Below, in pieces: positions 1 through 9,651 of a stretch of 64,000 nt of DNA (its first letter is position 1; the number at the start of each line of letters is the position of its first letter). The stretch is from the NCBI GenBank assembly GCA_963724705.1, contig CAVRVS010000001.1, positions 744,001 through 808,000 of the forward strand, read 5' to 3'. The DNA comes from DASQPR01 sp963724705. GTDB taxonomy: Bacteria > Actinomycetota > Actinomycetes > Mycobacteriales > Micromonosporaceae. The notes under the pieces are model-generated. The model did no database searches. It was not told the origin of the DNA and was given only the letters and a program-made list of their open reading frames with translations. The position numbers were made by a program, and so were the translations under genes.

Positions 1-422
1 ACCACAGCATGTACGAGCACGTGGTCGACTACACGACCGCCTTGGTCTTGGTTAACAGCGCATGGCTGCTGTGCATTGTCTTCCTTCCGTTCCCTACCGA
101 ACTCATCGGCAAGGACGGCGGCGCGGTCGCGGACGGGCTCTACATCGGCACAATCCTGGCCGCCACGGCCGCCGGCTCGGTCGGCCAATGGATCCTCGTC
201 CGGACGCCAAGACTGCTGAGTGAGCAAGCGCGTGGGACGCTCACGCTCGCACCCGCGATCACGACCACGGTCGCGATGGTCATCGCGTTCGTGATCGCCA
301 TCGTGTTCCCGGTCATCGGACTGTGGGCATTGTTGTTGCTATTTCCGGCCGGCTGGGTCGAGGCGTACTACCGGCGACGACACAATCGCATCGCTCAGTC
401 GTCGAACGCGGCCCGTACGTAG
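1..422 (+). CDS. TMEM175-like (DUF1211) membrane protein, C-terminal part
   Basis: The gene is cut by the left window edge; its frame is open to the first base, so the ATG at base 9 is probably internal. The visible part is strongly hydrophobic with three to four predicted helices and contains NSAWLLCIVFLPFPTELIG, a stretch resembling the Asn/Trp/FLPFPT helix of bacterial TMEM175 potassium channels. Such proteins are about 200 residues and tetrameric, so roughly a third is missing. The tail is basic (YRRRHNR) and cytosolic by the positive-inside rule. It ends convergently, overlapping the HAD gene by 28 bases. The family call rests on one motif and the hydropathy pattern. Confidence 0.6.
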   Translation, partial: HSMYEHVVDYTTALVLVNSAWLLCIVFLPFPTELIGKDGGAVADGLYIGTILAATAAGSVGQWILVRTPRLLSEQARGTLTLAPAITTTVAMVIAFVIAIVFPVIGLWALLLLFPAGWVEAYYRRRHNRIAQSSNAART

Positions 423-1015
423 GCCAGGTCGTCCACGCCGGTATAGCGGTAGCCGAGCAGTCCGGCGGCGCGAGCGCCCGCGATGTTGCGTACGGTGTCG
501 TCGACCAGCAGGCACAGGCCGGGAGACGTGTCGACCGCGTCGCACGCGGCCCGGTAGAACTCCGGCATCGGTTTCACGTAACCGATCTCGGCCGAGCTGA
601 CCACGGCGTCGAATGCCTCGGCCAGCCCGAACCGAGCCAGGTCCTCGCGTAGGTCGTCGGTCGCGTTCGTACACAGGGCGACCGGGACGCCGGATGCACG
701 CAGAAATTCGATGGTGTCCAGCACCTCGGGCACGATCTCGCCCCGGTACGTATCCCAGTCGGCCACCAGCTTCTCGGCCGTTTCGAGGCCACCGACGCGA
801 TCGGCCAGCGCCACTGCGATGTCGGTGAGCCATCCGGCCCGGCTGACCCGGCCGAGGATGGCCGGGATCAGCAACGCCGGATCGGAGGCGACCGCAAGGA
901 TCTCGCCTTCGTCGAGCCCGTTCGCTGTTTCGAGCGGCCCCGGCACGCGCATGTCATAACTGCGCAGCACGCCGTCGAAGTCGACGAGGAGTGCCGTCGG
1001 ACGTCGCCGCCTCAT
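395..1015 (-). CDS. HAD-superfamily hydrolase
   Basis: A 206-residue HAD hydrolase of subfamily IA type. Motif I is VDFDGV near residue 11 (nucleophile Asp12, acid/base Asp14), motif II is CTNATDD near 115, motif III is the Lys in GYVKPMPEFY near 147, and motif IV is LVDDTVRN near 172. An alpha-helical cap lies between motifs I and II. The ATG overlaps the smc stop in an ATGA, so the gene is translationally coupled to smc. It is probably a phosphatase of a small phosphorylated metabolite, but the substrate cannot be read from sequence. The catalytic set is complete. Confidence 0.85.
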   Translation of the reverse strand: MRRRRPTALLVDFDGVLRSYDMRVPGPLETANGLDEGEILAVASDPALLIPAILGRVSRAGWLTDIAVALADRVGGLETAEKLVADWDTYRGEIVPEVLDTIEFLRASGVPVALCTNATDDLREDLARFGLAEAFDAVVSSAEIGYVKPMPEFYRAACDAVDTSPGLCLLVDDTVRNIAGARAAGLLGYRYTGVDDLAYVRAAFDD

Positions 1016-4000
1016 TCGGCGTCCTCGTCGTGGTCGAGTCGCTGACTGATGACCTCGGTGACACCACTGCGCATCGTCACGCCGTACAGGGCGTCGGCAA
1101 TCTCCATCGTGCGTTTCTGGTGCGTCACGATGATGAGCTGGCTCGCTTGCCGGAGTTGGCGCATGAGCGTCAACAGCCGGCCGAGGTTGATGTCGTCGAG
1201 CGCGGCCTCTACCTCGTCCATGATGTAGAAGGGGCTGGGACGCGCGCGGAAGATCGCGACGAGCAATGCCACGGCGGTGAGCGAGCGTTCGCCGCCGGAC
1301 AGCAGCGACAGCCGCTTGATCTTCTTGCCGGGCGGCCGGGCTTCAACCTCAATGCCGGTGGCCAGCATGTCCTCCGGATCGGTCAGCGTCAGCCGACCCT
1401 CGCCGCCCGGGAACAGGACCTTGAACACCGCTTCGAACTCACGCGCGGTGTCCTCGAACGCACTCGTGAAGACCGAAAGGATCCGCTCGTCGACGTCCTT
1501 GACGACGGTGAGCAGGTCACGTCGGGTTGCCTTGAGGTCCTCGAGCTGATCGGAGAGGAACTTGTAGCGCTCCTCGAGGGCCGCGAACTCCTCCAGCGCG
1601 AGTGGGTTCACCTTGCCCAGCAACGTCAGCTCGCGTTCGGCCCGCGCCGCGCGCTTCTCCTGGATCGGCCGATCGTACGGCTGCGGTTTGGGTTCCGGCT
1701 CGCGCGCGTTTTCCGCGGCGAGCATCTCGGCCGCGGACGGCGGCACCGGCGCGGACGGTCCGTACTCGTCGAGAAGCGCTTGTGCGTCGAGTCCGAAATC
1801 CTCGGCCGCCTTGCCTTCGAGTTGTTCGAGGCGCAACCGCTGCTCGGCCCGGGCGACCTCGTCCCGGTGCACGGCCGAGGTAAGCCGTTCCAGATCACCG
1901 GCGAGCCGGCCGGTGGTGCCGCGAATCTCCGCCAACTCGGCTTCCCGCGCGCTGCGAGTGGCGGCGACCTCGTCGCGGTACTCGGCGGCGGCGGTAAGGG
2001 TCGTGGCAATCCGGGTCAACGCCGTCGCGGCACCGGCGGCCACGAGCCGCGCGATCGTGGCGCCGCGAGCGCGGGCGGCGCGACGGGCCGCGGCTCGCTC
2101 GCGGGCGGCGCGTTCGGCGGCGGCTTGCCGAGCGAGACCATCGGCCCGGCCGGTCAGTGCCCCGACCCGCTCCTCGGCCGTACGGACCGCGAGCCGCACC
2201 TCCATCTCGTTCTGCCGGGCGCCCGGCACCAATGCCGCGAGGCGGTCACGTTCCTCGCTGGACGGATCGGCGTCCAGTGGCATCGACTCGGCCAGCCGGA
2301 GCCGTTCCTCCAGATCGGTCAGACCGGCGAGGCCGTCCTCCCGGGCCGCCTCCGCCTTCGTACGCGCCGCGGCGAGCCGGTCCGCCTCGGCCCGGGCCGA
2401 GCGAGCGGCCGCACCCAACTCGGCAAGCTTGCGCGCCAAAGCGTTGCGGGCGCCGTCCGCTTCCCGTCGCGCAGCGACCGCGGCGGCGACCGCTTCCTCG
2501 CGTGTCGCCACGTCGGCACGGGCACCGGCGAGCTGCGCCCGCAGCGTCGCGAGTCGGGATTCCGCGGCCGATCGCCGCTGCCGAGCCTCGTCGACGGCCG
2601 CCTGAACCTCGATGAAGCTGGTCGCCTTGGTCGAACCGCCGGCCGCGGCGAACGCGCCGAGCACATCACCGTCCGGCGTCACCGCGCGCAATTGCGGATG
2701 GGCGCGCACGAGATCGCGGGCCGTGTCCAGATCACCGCAGAAGATCACTCCGGCGAGGGCCCGCTCCAACGCAGGACGGAGCGCATCGGTCGTACGTACC
2801 ACCTCATGGGCGAAGCGCGCGCCGGCTGGGAGTGCGATGCCGGCCGCGATGGCCGCCGTCGCGCCCGGCGCATGGTCCGCCGATGCCACGAGCAGTTCGG
2901 CCCGGCCGGCGTCCTGCGTCTTGAGCAGGCGCATCGCGGTCGCGACGTCGTCGACGCTGGCTACCGCGACCGCATCGGCCAGACCGCCGAGCGCCGCCGC
3001 CAGCGCCGCCTCATATCCCGGCTCGACCGCCAGCAGGGCCGAAACCGAACCCAGCAAGCCGGGTACGACATCACCGGCGGCAAGCAGCGCGCCGGCTCCG
3101 TCCTTGCGTCGCAGGCCGAGAGCCAGGGCTTCCTCCCGAGCGCGCCACTCCGAGGCCTCGCGCTCAACCGCCCGCTCCGCCTCGTCCAATTCGGTCGCGC
3201 GAGCCGTCGCGACCTCGAGTGTCTCCTGGGCCTCCGCGTGGCGGGCGTCGACCGCGGCGTCGCCGGCCTCGACCAGTTCCGTCTCGGCCTGCTCGATCTC
3301 GAACTGTTCCTCGGCGACCTCGGCCCGCGCCCGAGCCTCCTCATGCGCCGTCCGATGCCGCTCGATCTCCTCCTCGGCCGCGCGGGCACGGGTGCGAGCG
3401 GCGTCGACCTGGCCGGTGAGCTTGGCCAGCCCCTCGCGCCGGTCGGCGATCGCCTTGACGGCGTTGACCAGGGCCCGCTCCGCGGTGGCCAGGTCGCTCT
3501 CGAGCTGCTGCCGGCCGTTCACCGCTTCGTTGAGCCGCTGTTCGTCGGCGGCGAGCGCGGCCCGTAGCGCAGCTTCCTGTTCGCGGATCCGGTGTGCCTC
3601 GGCGTCGAGCTCATCGGGGTCGCGGCCCGGCCGCTCGTCGTCGGTCGTCGCGGAGAGGTGCCGCAGCCGCTCGGAGGCCAACTGCTCGGTTGAGCGGAAC
3701 CGCTCCTGCAGCGACGACAACTCGTACCACGTCTGTTGTGCCCGCGCGAGCACAGGCTGGTCGGCCGCGTGCGCCGACTCCAGCGTGGCCAGTCGGCCAT
3801 TGGCCGCGGCCAGATCGGCCTCCACCTGCTCACGCCGGATTCGCAACGCGGTTTCGTCGGCGATCTCCTTAGTGAGCGTGTCGCGTAGCGTCGCGAAATC
3901 GTCCGCGAGCAGTCGGAGCCGCGCATCGCGCAAATCAGCCTGGATGCCGGCTGCACGCCGGGCCACTTCGGCCTGGCGACCCAACGGCTTGAGCTGGCGC

Positions 4001-4596
4001 CGCAGTTCGGCGGTCAGATCGGTCAGGCGGTTGAGATTCGTCTCCATCGCCTCGAGCTTGCGCAGCGCCTTTTCCTTGCGCTTGCGGTGTTTGAGAACGC
4101 CAGCGGCCTCCTCGATAAACGCGCGCCGATCCTCGGGCTTAGCGTGCAGAACGGCGTCGAGCTGTCCCTGGCCAACGATGACGTGCATCTCGCGGCCGAT
4201 GCCGGAGTCGGACAGCAGATCCTGGATGTCTAGCAGCCGGCACGAGTCGCCGTTGATCTCGTACTCGCTCTCGCCAGATCGGAACATCCGCCGGGTAATG
4301 GAGACCTCGGTGTATTCGATCGGGAGCGCCGCATCGGTGTTGTCGATGGTGAGCGTGACCTCGGCCCGGCCGAGTGGCGCACGGCCGGTGGTGCCGGCGA
4401 AGATGACGTCCTCCATCTTGCCGCCGCGCAGCGCCTTCGCGCCCTGTTCACCGAGCACCCAGGCGATCGCGTCAACCACGTTGGACTTGCCGGAGCCGTT
4501 CGGACCCACCACACAGGTGATGCCCGGTTCCAGCTTCAGCGTCGTCGCGGACGCGAAGGACTTGAAGCCCTTGACCGTCAGGCTTTTGAGGTGCAC
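1012..4596 (-). CDS. smc: chromosome segregation protein SMC
   Basis: Full-length SMC ATPase (1194 residues) that with ScpAB loads onto and compacts the chromosome. The N-terminal head has Walker A GPNGSGKSN near residue 32. Two long Glu/Ala/Arg-rich coiled-coil arms flank a hinge near 490-660, and the C-terminal head carries the LSGGERSLTA signature with Walker B YIMDEVEAALDD. The start is GTG (VHLKSLTVKGFKSF), with a GGAGA ribosome site about five bases upstream; this is the usual SMC N-terminus. The HAD gene overlaps its stop. The common actinobacterial neighbours mutM and rnc lie upstream on the same strand but are separated here by other genes. Confidence 0.97.
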   Translation of the reverse strand: MHLKSLTVKGFKSFASATTLKLEPGITCVVGPNGSGKSNVVDAIAWVLGEQGAKALRGGKMEDVIFAGTTGRAPLGRAEVTLTIDNTDAALPIEYTEVSITRRMFRSGESEYEINGDSCRLLDIQDLLSDSGIGREMHVIVGQGQLDAVLHAKPEDRRAFIEEAAGVLKHRKRKEKALRKLEAMETNLNRLTDLTAELRRQLKPLGRQAEVARRAAGIQADLRDARLRLLADDFATLRDTLTKEIADETALRIRREQVEADLAAANGRLATLESAHAADQPVLARAQQTWYELSSLQERFRSTEQLASERLRHLSATTDDERPGRDPDELDAEAHRIREQEAALRAALAADEQRLNEAVNGRQQLESDLATAERALVNAVKAIADRREGLAKLTGQVDAARTRARAAEEEIERHRTAHEEARARAEVAEEQFEIEQAETELVEAGDAAVDARHAEAQETLEVATARATELDEAERAVEREASEWRAREEALALGLRRKDGAGALLAAGDVVPGLLGSVSALLAVEPGYEAALAAALGGLADAVAVASVDDVATAMRLLKTQDAGRAELLVASADHAPGATAAIAAGIALPAGARFAHEVVRTTDALRPALERALAGVIFCGDLDTARDLVRAHPQLRAVTPDGDVLGAFAAAGGSTKATSFIEVQAAVDEARQRRSAAESRLATLRAQLAGARADVATREEAVAAAVAARREADGARNALARKLAELGAAARSARAEADRLAAARTKAEAAREDGLAGLTDLEERLRLAESMPLDADPSSEERDRLAALVPGARQNEMEVRLAVRTAEERVGALTGRADGLARQAAAERAARERAAARRAARARGATIARLVAAGAATALTRIATTLTAAAEYRDEVAATRSAREAELAEIRGTTGRLAGDLERLTSAVHRDEVARAEQRLRLEQLEGKAAEDFGLDAQALLDEYGPSAPVPPSAAEMLAAENAREPEPKPQPYDRPIQEKRAARAERELTLLGKVNPLALEEFAALEERYKFLSDQLEDLKATRRDLLTVVKDVDERILSVFTSAFEDTAREFEAVFKVLFPGGEGRLTLTDPEDMLATGIEVEARPPGKKIKRLSLLSGGERSLTAVALLVAIFRARPSPFYIMDEVEAALDDINLGRLLTLMRQLRQASQLIIVTHQKRTMEIADALYGVTMRSGVTEVISQRLDHDEDAE

Positions 4597-5229
4597 GAAT
4601 CTCCGCTCGTGGGTCGTCGGCCCGGCCGCGCTCGTCAGACCTCGACGAAGGCGTACGTCTAGTGAATCAGCCCGCGCCGGTCGTCGAGCCTATTGTCTCC
4701 GCCCACCAGCATGACTGCCAGCACATACGACGCGCGCCGAACCACCGGGTGCCGGCGCGCCGATGGTCCCGGGGCCCATCCGCACTGGCCGATCGGCGTT
4801 TGTTCGCTGTGTCGGGCGCGGCCCAACCAGGGGCCCGACCTGCGGTTCGGCTGAGCGATGCACCAACTGCCGCGGTGCTCGACTGCCCTGGTCAGGACGG
4901 CGCGCGGGGGCAACGGGGGTGCATGGGTAGCCGGCATCACATGGGCGTTGGTTGTCCGGCCGGAGCCGAATCACGTCGTTCGCGGTCGCCGGTGGGCGCC
5001 GCGACGGCGGGCCGCGCGGCGAAGAGACGTTGCTATGACGGGCTTGGCCAACGTTTCGCCGGTATCGGGCCGATGCGTTGCATCAGCCGCGAGATCTCGG
5101 GCAACAACTCCGTCGTCCGATACCGGGCTCAACGTCCCTGCATGCCTGGAAGGCGATGCCTTGAGTGTGAGAATGTTCCGCTGGTAGTGCGCCGAATGGC
5201 GGCCCATCGACCGCCGATCGGTTGGCGGA
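4597..5229. other. 633-base intergenic region without a recognised gene
   Basis: Open frames exist on both strands, but their translations are Arg/Pro-rich, match no family I know, and the longest runs into the neighbouring gene. No tRNA-like fold is visible. The part nearest 4597 should hold the smc promoter. An acylphosphatase gene, often found upstream of smc, was looked for and is not present in any frame. Confidence 0.6.
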
Positions 5230-5424
5230 TCAGGTCAGCGCCGGCTCGGGGAGACGGAACAACTCATCGGCTTCGGCCGACGCTGCGGCGAGCCGATCAT
5301 TTTCCGCCCGGAGCCGGGTGAGCTCAAACTCAAGATTGCGTACCTTGGCACGCAAAAGGGTGACCTCGTCGAGTAGGCGCCGGTCGGACGCGCTACCTAC
5401 GTGGCCGAAGAGGGCCTTCGCCAT
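5230..5424 (-). CDS. small conserved actinobacterial coiled-coil protein
   Basis: A 64-residue protein beginning MAKALFGHVGSASDRRLL. The start is decided by AAAGGAGA ending six bases before the ATG at 5424; the frame continues upstream but without another good site. After the MAKALFGHVG head comes a heptad-like helix (LLDEVTLLRAKVRNLEFELT) typical of a short leucine zipper, then an acidic tail. Similar small proteins are widespread in Actinomycetota and have no known function that I can state. It could be a dimeric adaptor. It stands alone, upstream of smc on the same strand but separated by more than 600 bases. Confidence 0.8.
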   Translation of the reverse strand: MAKALFGHVGSASDRRLLDEVTLLRAKVRNLEFELTRLRAENDRLAAASAEADELFRLPEPALT

Positions 5425-5906
5425 ATCTTCTCCTTTGAATGCGTTGTCGCCGGGTGGGCCAGCAACACGCGCGCTCAACCGGCGAGCACGGCACAGTCAG
5501 TATCGAGGCACGTTTGCGGTTATCAAGCGTGGCTCGCTGAGAGCAGTGGCTCCGCTGAGCAATGGGCACAGTCAAGCGCGACTGGCGACTCATCTATGGT
5601 CCGCCGTCCGGACGTGACAGTCAAGTCGAATCTGTCCCATTCATCACGAATTCTGAGCGACTCCCCAGGTAGCTGTCAAGTTGGCACGTGTCACCCAATC
5701 GGCCGCACCAAGATGGCTTTTGGGGTGTCATGCCGCATTCCCGGCGTCTCACGCACTGTCCTGGACTATCGTGCGTCCTGCCCATTTGTTCGAAATTGCC
5801 CCTACTTGCCATGATCAGCCCGGGATGACGGCTCGGCCGAGCCGATGTGGTGCCCTCGGGCTATCCCATGGCCGGTACGTGGCGGCATGGAGAGGCGATA
5901 CTTACG
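5425..5906. other. 482-base divergent intergenic region
   Basis: This region separates the small coiled-coil gene (minus) from the PelF-like glycosyltransferase (plus). It is visibly less GC-rich than the flanking genes, as expected for promoters. Candidate frames here give no recognisable protein. Two nearby GTCAAGT words lie near 5622 and 5677, but I can assign no regulator to them. Confidence 0.45.
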
Positions 5907-7376
5907 GTGCGGGTCGGAATGATCAATGACGGGGCCTACCCTTACCGCCAGGGCGTCGCCGCGACCTGGTCTCACCGTCTGATCAGAGGCTTGCCGGAGG
6001 ACGACTTCGATCTCATCTCGATCGGCGACCATTCGACCGCGTTGCCCGCATACCAGCCGCCGTCGAACACGAGGAGCCTCAGGTCGATCCCGGTCATCGG
6101 GCGGCCGATCGGGCCGAATCGCGGCCGGGCCGCCCTCGCCCACCGCCGGTTCGCCACACACGCGGCCGTGCTGCTCTGCCGGGGCATGATGTCGGACGCA
6201 CCGCACAGCCTCGCGATGTTCCGATCTTCGCTGCGGCGGCTCGCGACCGCGAGCGCGACCGGCATCCATCCCCTCCATGGCGTCCCGCTGTCCGCGGTCC
6301 TACTCGACGCGTGGCGGGCCGCCGGTACGAACGCCGAAGCGATCTTGCCGCAACCGGCACTGCCGCAGGCCACTGCGGCCGACGCCCAGAAGATCGCCGC
6401 CGTACTTGAGCGAACTTTGCGGGTCCTGTCCACGCCGGTCGACGCGGCCGATCTCCATCACGCAACCGACGCGAGCCTCAGTGCGCTTGTCGCGATCGCA
6501 GCGAAGTGGCGGGCCGGGATACCGTTCGTTCTGACCGAGCACGACACGTACCTCACGGCCAGCATTCTCGCCGAGGCGACGGGTCGGCCGGGCGTACGGA
6601 CCGTGCTCCTCCGCTTTCTTCGTTCGCTGGCGCGGTTGGCGTACCAGGAGGCAACCCAGGTCGCGGCCCCGACCGAGCGGTTGCGCCGTTGGGCGCTCGA
6701 TCACGGCGCCGATCCCGCGATCGTCACGATCGTCGGCTACGGCGTTGATCCGCACAGCTGCCCGCCGTTGCGCGGCGAGCCGGCCGAGCCGACGATCACG
6801 TTTCTCGGCCCGGACCGCGACGCGGTCACGTTGCTGCGTACGCTCCCCCGACTTCGCGCCGCCCACCCGGACATCCGATTGATCGTCGGCGCGCCGGCCG
6901 TGACGACCGACGTGATCAAACCCGGCGATCCGGTGTTCTTCCTCGGTCCGGTCAACCACCGTCGGTCGGCGTACGCGCTTGGTCAGATCGTCGTCGTGTC
7001 CGGCCGGCACGAAGCGGCACCGTACGCGTTGATCGAGGCGATGATGTGCCGGCGCCCGACGATCTTGCTGGGCGACGGCGCGCTCAGTTCCGTGGCCGGT
7101 ACGGCCGCCGACATCGTGCCGTACGGGGACGAGGATCGGCTCATCGACGCGTGCCTTGCGTTGCTCGGCTCGGCCGACCGCCGCCGGAGCCAGTCGACCG
7201 CCGGCTCGCAGCGGGCCCGGAGCCTCTTCGCCCTCCGTACGACGATCGACGCCGTCCGTACGGTCTACGCCGAGGCTACGGCCGACACGACCGACCTGAT
7301 CCGCCGTATCACGATGACGGACGCGGACATCGCCAGCGATCTCGTCGGCGATCTGATCGGCGACCGCGCGTCATGA
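5907..7376 (+). CDS. GT4 glycosyltransferase, PelF-like (DUF3492 type)
   Basis: About 489 residues. The GTG at 5907 is preferred because GGAGAGG lies 11 bases upstream and the product then begins VRVGMINDGAYPYRQGVA, matching the N-terminal (D/E)G-YPY-GG motif of PelF-type GT4 enzymes. It is followed by ADLHHATDASLSALVA and a TEHDTY motif, where PelF has TEHG-Y. The C-terminal half is a GT-B donor domain (VTIVGYGVDP, HEAAPYALIEAMMCRRPTIL) with the donor-binding Glu region. It probably transfers a nucleotide-sugar-derived hexose to an exported or membrane-linked polymer. No pel genes are nearby, so no pathway is assigned. Its TGA lies within the TCATGA shared with the mutM stop. Confidence 0.75.
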   Translation: MRVGMINDGAYPYRQGVAATWSHRLIRGLPEDDFDLISIGDHSTALPAYQPPSNTRSLRSIPVIGRPIGPNRGRAALAHRRFATHAAVLLCRGMMSDAPHSLAMFRSSLRRLATASATGIHPLHGVPLSAVLLDAWRAAGTNAEAILPQPALPQATAADAQKIAAVLERTLRVLSTPVDAADLHHATDASLSALVAIAAKWRAGIPFVLTEHDTYLTASILAEATGRPGVRTVLLRFLRSLARLAYQEATQVAAPTERLRRWALDHGADPAIVTIVGYGVDPHSCPPLRGEPAEPTITFLGPDRDAVTLLRTLPRLRAAHPDIRLIVGAPAVTTDVIKPGDPVFFLGPVNHRRSAYALGQIVVVSGRHEAAPYALIEAMMCRRPTILLGDGALSSVAGTAADIVPYGDEDRLIDACLALLGSADRRRSQSTAGSQRARSLFALRTTIDAVRTVYAEATADTTDLIRRITMTDADIASDLVGDLIGDRAS

Positions 7377-8297
7377 GCGCTCGCTCGATGCCCTTCTGGC
7401 GGCTCCGACTACGGGCGTGGCTTCATGCCGTCGCCGGGCTGGGCGGCGGATCGCCGTACGCGGCCGCGGTTGGCAGGTCGGGCACGAGAAGGACGATCGA
7501 TTCATGAACGACTCACGCCGGATCGGTGCACCGCATCGGTCGCAGGGCCGGCCCTCGCGCCCGTACGCGTGCAGCGACCGATCGAAGTAGCCGCTCTCGC
7601 CGTTCACGTTGACGTAGAGCGCGTCGAAGCTCGTCCCGCCGGCCTTCAACGCCTCCCCGAGCACATCGCGAACGTGACCGAGCAGCCGCTCGATCGCGGG
7701 TTTGGTCAAGGTGTCGGTCGGTCGGGCGCCGTGCAGCTTCGCCCGCCACAGCGCCTCGTCGGCGTAGATGTTGCCGACGCCCGAGATGAGCGACTGATCG
7801 AGCAGCGCCCGCTTGATCTCGGTGTGCCGCCGCCGGACCGCCGACACGAATGCCGCGTCGTCGAACTGCGGGTCCATCGGGTCGCGCGCGATGTGGGCGA
7901 TCTCGTCGGGCAGATCGGCACCGCCCGGGCTGATCGACAGGCCACCGAACGTCCGTTGGTCCACGAACCGAAGTTCCGGGTCGCCATCGGCGAAGCGGAT
8001 CCGTACCCGCAGATGGGTTTCGTCGGGGGCATTGGCAGCGCCGAGCCGGAACTGGCCCGACATGCCGAGATGCGCGAGGATCGCCGCGCCGTCGTCGAGC
8101 GGCAGCCACAGGTACTTGCCGCGTCGCCGCACGTCGACGATCGTCCGGCCGGCGAGCGCACCGACGAAGTCGAGTGCGCCCGGCAGATGCCGCCGAATCG
8201 CGCGCGGATGCAGCACTTCCACGGCGTCGATCGGTCGACCGACGGTCCACGCGGCGAGGCCCTCGCGGACCGTTTCCACCTCCGGCAACTCGGGCAT
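7371..8297 (-). CDS. mutM: formamidopyrimidine-DNA glycosylase
   Basis: Fpg/MutM excises 8-oxoguanine and formamidopyrimidines and nicks the DNA by beta/delta-elimination. The N-terminus PELPEVETVREGL supplies the catalytic Pro2 and Glu3 after Met removal. Lys near 58 lies in RRGKYLWL, the helix-two-turn-helix holds SGVGNIYADEALW, and the C-terminal zinc finger is CDRCG...SFSCPTCQ. At 308 residues it is longer than the usual ~290: about 35 basic residues follow the zinc finger, an unusual tail. Its ATG lies one base after the mannosyltransferase stop, so the two are translationally coupled. Its stop overlaps the convergent glycosyltransferase by six bases. Confidence 0.95.
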   Translation of the reverse strand: MPELPEVETVREGLAAWTVGRPIDAVEVLHPRAIRRHLPGALDFVGALAGRTIVDVRRRGKYLWLPLDDGAAILAHLGMSGQFRLGAANAPDETHLRVRIRFADGDPELRFVDQRTFGGLSISPGGADLPDEIAHIARDPMDPQFDDAAFVSAVRRRHTEIKRALLDQSLISGVGNIYADEALWRAKLHGARPTDTLTKPAIERLLGHVRDVLGEALKAGGTSFDALYVNVNGESGYFDRSLHAYGREGRPCDRCGAPIRRESFMNRSSFSCPTCQPRPRTAIRRPARRRHEATPVVGAARRASSERS

Positions 8298-8298
8298 G

Positions 8299-9630
8299 TC
8301 AGATCGCGTACTGCCAGACGGTGATCATGTACGCGCCGTACCACAGGCCGAACAGCGCGTAGCCGGCCAGCCACCACGCCGCTCGACCCGGTCGGGTCCG
8401 GCCGGCCGCCCAGGCCGCGGGCAACAGCACCAGCAGGACCGGCAGCAACAACCGCGGCTTGGAGTGGAAGAAGCCGGCCTGTCCGACCACGAGCACGTAG
8501 GCGAGCAACCCATAGACCGTGAGCGGCAACCATGCGTTTTGTCGTACGCCGATCACCAGTGCGACCGTCGCGGCGATCAGGATCAGCACAACGCTGATCG
8601 CCACCCAGTCGGCACCGGTGTGCACCGTCGTCGTGACGAAATCCCAGGTCGATCGCCCGTAGTCGAAGGTAGTGCCCCAACCGGCCGTCTGGATCTTGAA
8701 CCAAGCGTCAATGTCGCCGACGCGAAGGCCGACCCAGCCGATGTAGGCGGGGACGCCGGCGAGAGCGATCAGCGAGCCGACGACGGCGGCGACTTTCTCC
8801 CGCCCACCGCGCGTGCGGTCGGCCAGGCACATCACGGCCGCGACGGCCAAGCCGATGGCCGCCGCCGCACCGGTCGGCCTGGTCAGGCCGGCGGCCGCTC
8901 CGAGCAGGCCGGCCACGAGCCACCAGCGCCGGTACGCCGCGAGGAACATGCCGGCGACGAGCGCGAGGAACACGGGCTCGCTGTAGCCCATCGAAAGCAC
9001 GACGGACAAAGGCTGGGCGAAGCACAGGACGACGAAGGCATACCCGATCCGTCGCGCGATTTTCGCCGACTGGCCGGCGCCGATCGCGACGCGGCGCACA
9101 AGCGCATAGACGAGTACGGACGCGACGGCGGCGGCGAACCAGGCTACGGCGAGCGCACTGTTGTCCGGTGCGATGCCGAGATCGTCAACGATCCGGATGA
9201 GCCATGGATAGAGCGGGAAGAACGCCAGCTCATTGCCGGTGAGGTTGCCGCCCGAGTCGTACGTGAACGTGTGTGGATAGCCATGCGTGGCGACCCGGAT
9301 GAACCAGTCTGCGTCCCAGCTCAGCAGCCGTCCGGACAGCGTCGAGCCGGGTGGGAGCATCCATTCGAGGATGGCGATCTGCAGTGCGCGGGTGACCGCG
9401 AAAATGGCGAGCGGGACACCGGCGTCCCGGGCCCAGTCCCACCGGGGCATCGCCGCAACGCCGCTATCCCCGCGGCCGATCGCCGACGTCTTGCCCGGGT
9501 CGACCGGGTTCTCCGGGTTGGCCGGGTTGGCCGGGTCGGCCTGGTTGCCCGGATTGCCCTGGTTACCCGGGGGTTCGATGCCCGACGCCCCGACTTCGGA
9601 CGGCGTGCGGGTTTCGCGGGTGTCAGCCAC
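8299..9630 (-). CDS. PIG-V-like polyprenyl-phosphate mannosyltransferase
   Basis: Integral membrane protein of 443 residues with about ten hydrophobic segments. After the first helix it has LLSWDADWFIRVATHGYP and AFFPLYPWLIR, the catalytic-loop motifs of GT-C enzymes related to GPI mannosyltransferase II (PIG-V). Actinobacterial relatives use polyprenyl-phosphate mannose for envelope glycans or protein mannosylation. A Pro/Asn/Gly-rich region of ~45 residues precedes the first helix. The start is GTG at 9630, 21 bases after the rnc stop, without a strong ribosome site; an internal ATG at MPRWDWARD is an alternative. It separates rnc from mutM, which are commonly adjacent. Confidence 0.72.
   Translation of the reverse strand: MADTRETRTPSEVGASGIEPPGNQGNPGNQADPANPANPENPVDPGKTSAIGRGDSGVAAMPRWDWARDAGVPLAIFAVTRALQIAILEWMLPPGSTLSGRLLSWDADWFIRVATHGYPHTFTYDSGGNLTGNELAFFPLYPWLIRIVDDLGIAPDNSALAVAWFAAAVASVLVYALVRRVAIGAGQSAKIARRIGYAFVVLCFAQPLSVVLSMGYSEPVFLALVAGMFLAAYRRWWLVAGLLGAAAGLTRPTGAAAAIGLAVAAVMCLADRTRGGREKVAAVVGSLIALAGVPAYIGWVGLRVGDIDAWFKIQTAGWGTTFDYGRSTWDFVTTTVHTGADWVAISVVLILIAATVALVIGVRQNAWLPLTVYGLLAYVLVVGQAGFFHSKPRLLLPVLLVLLPAAWAAGRTRPGRAAWWLAGYALFGLWYGAYMITVWQYAI
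9494..9571 (-). repeat. degenerate 9-12 bp coding repeats (Asn-Pro-x)
   Basis: On the minus strand, about seven imperfect repeats built around AACCCGG encode an alternating Asn-Pro/Gly-Asn pattern (GNQGNPGNQADPANPANP...) in the N-terminal tail of the mannosyltransferase. Such simple-sequence tracts change length by slippage, so copy number may vary between strains. Confidence 0.8.
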
Positions 9631-9651
9631 GTCGGTATCGCTCGCGGCGCG

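Noticed and set aside
991..3567. Long plus-strand frame of 858 codons
   Set aside because: It is antisense to smc throughout; its translation is Arg/Gly-rich without any domain, while smc is unmistakable.
4662..5321. 219-codon frame in the smc upstream gap
   Set aside because: No family resemblance, poor composition, and it overlaps the well-supported small coiled-coil gene.
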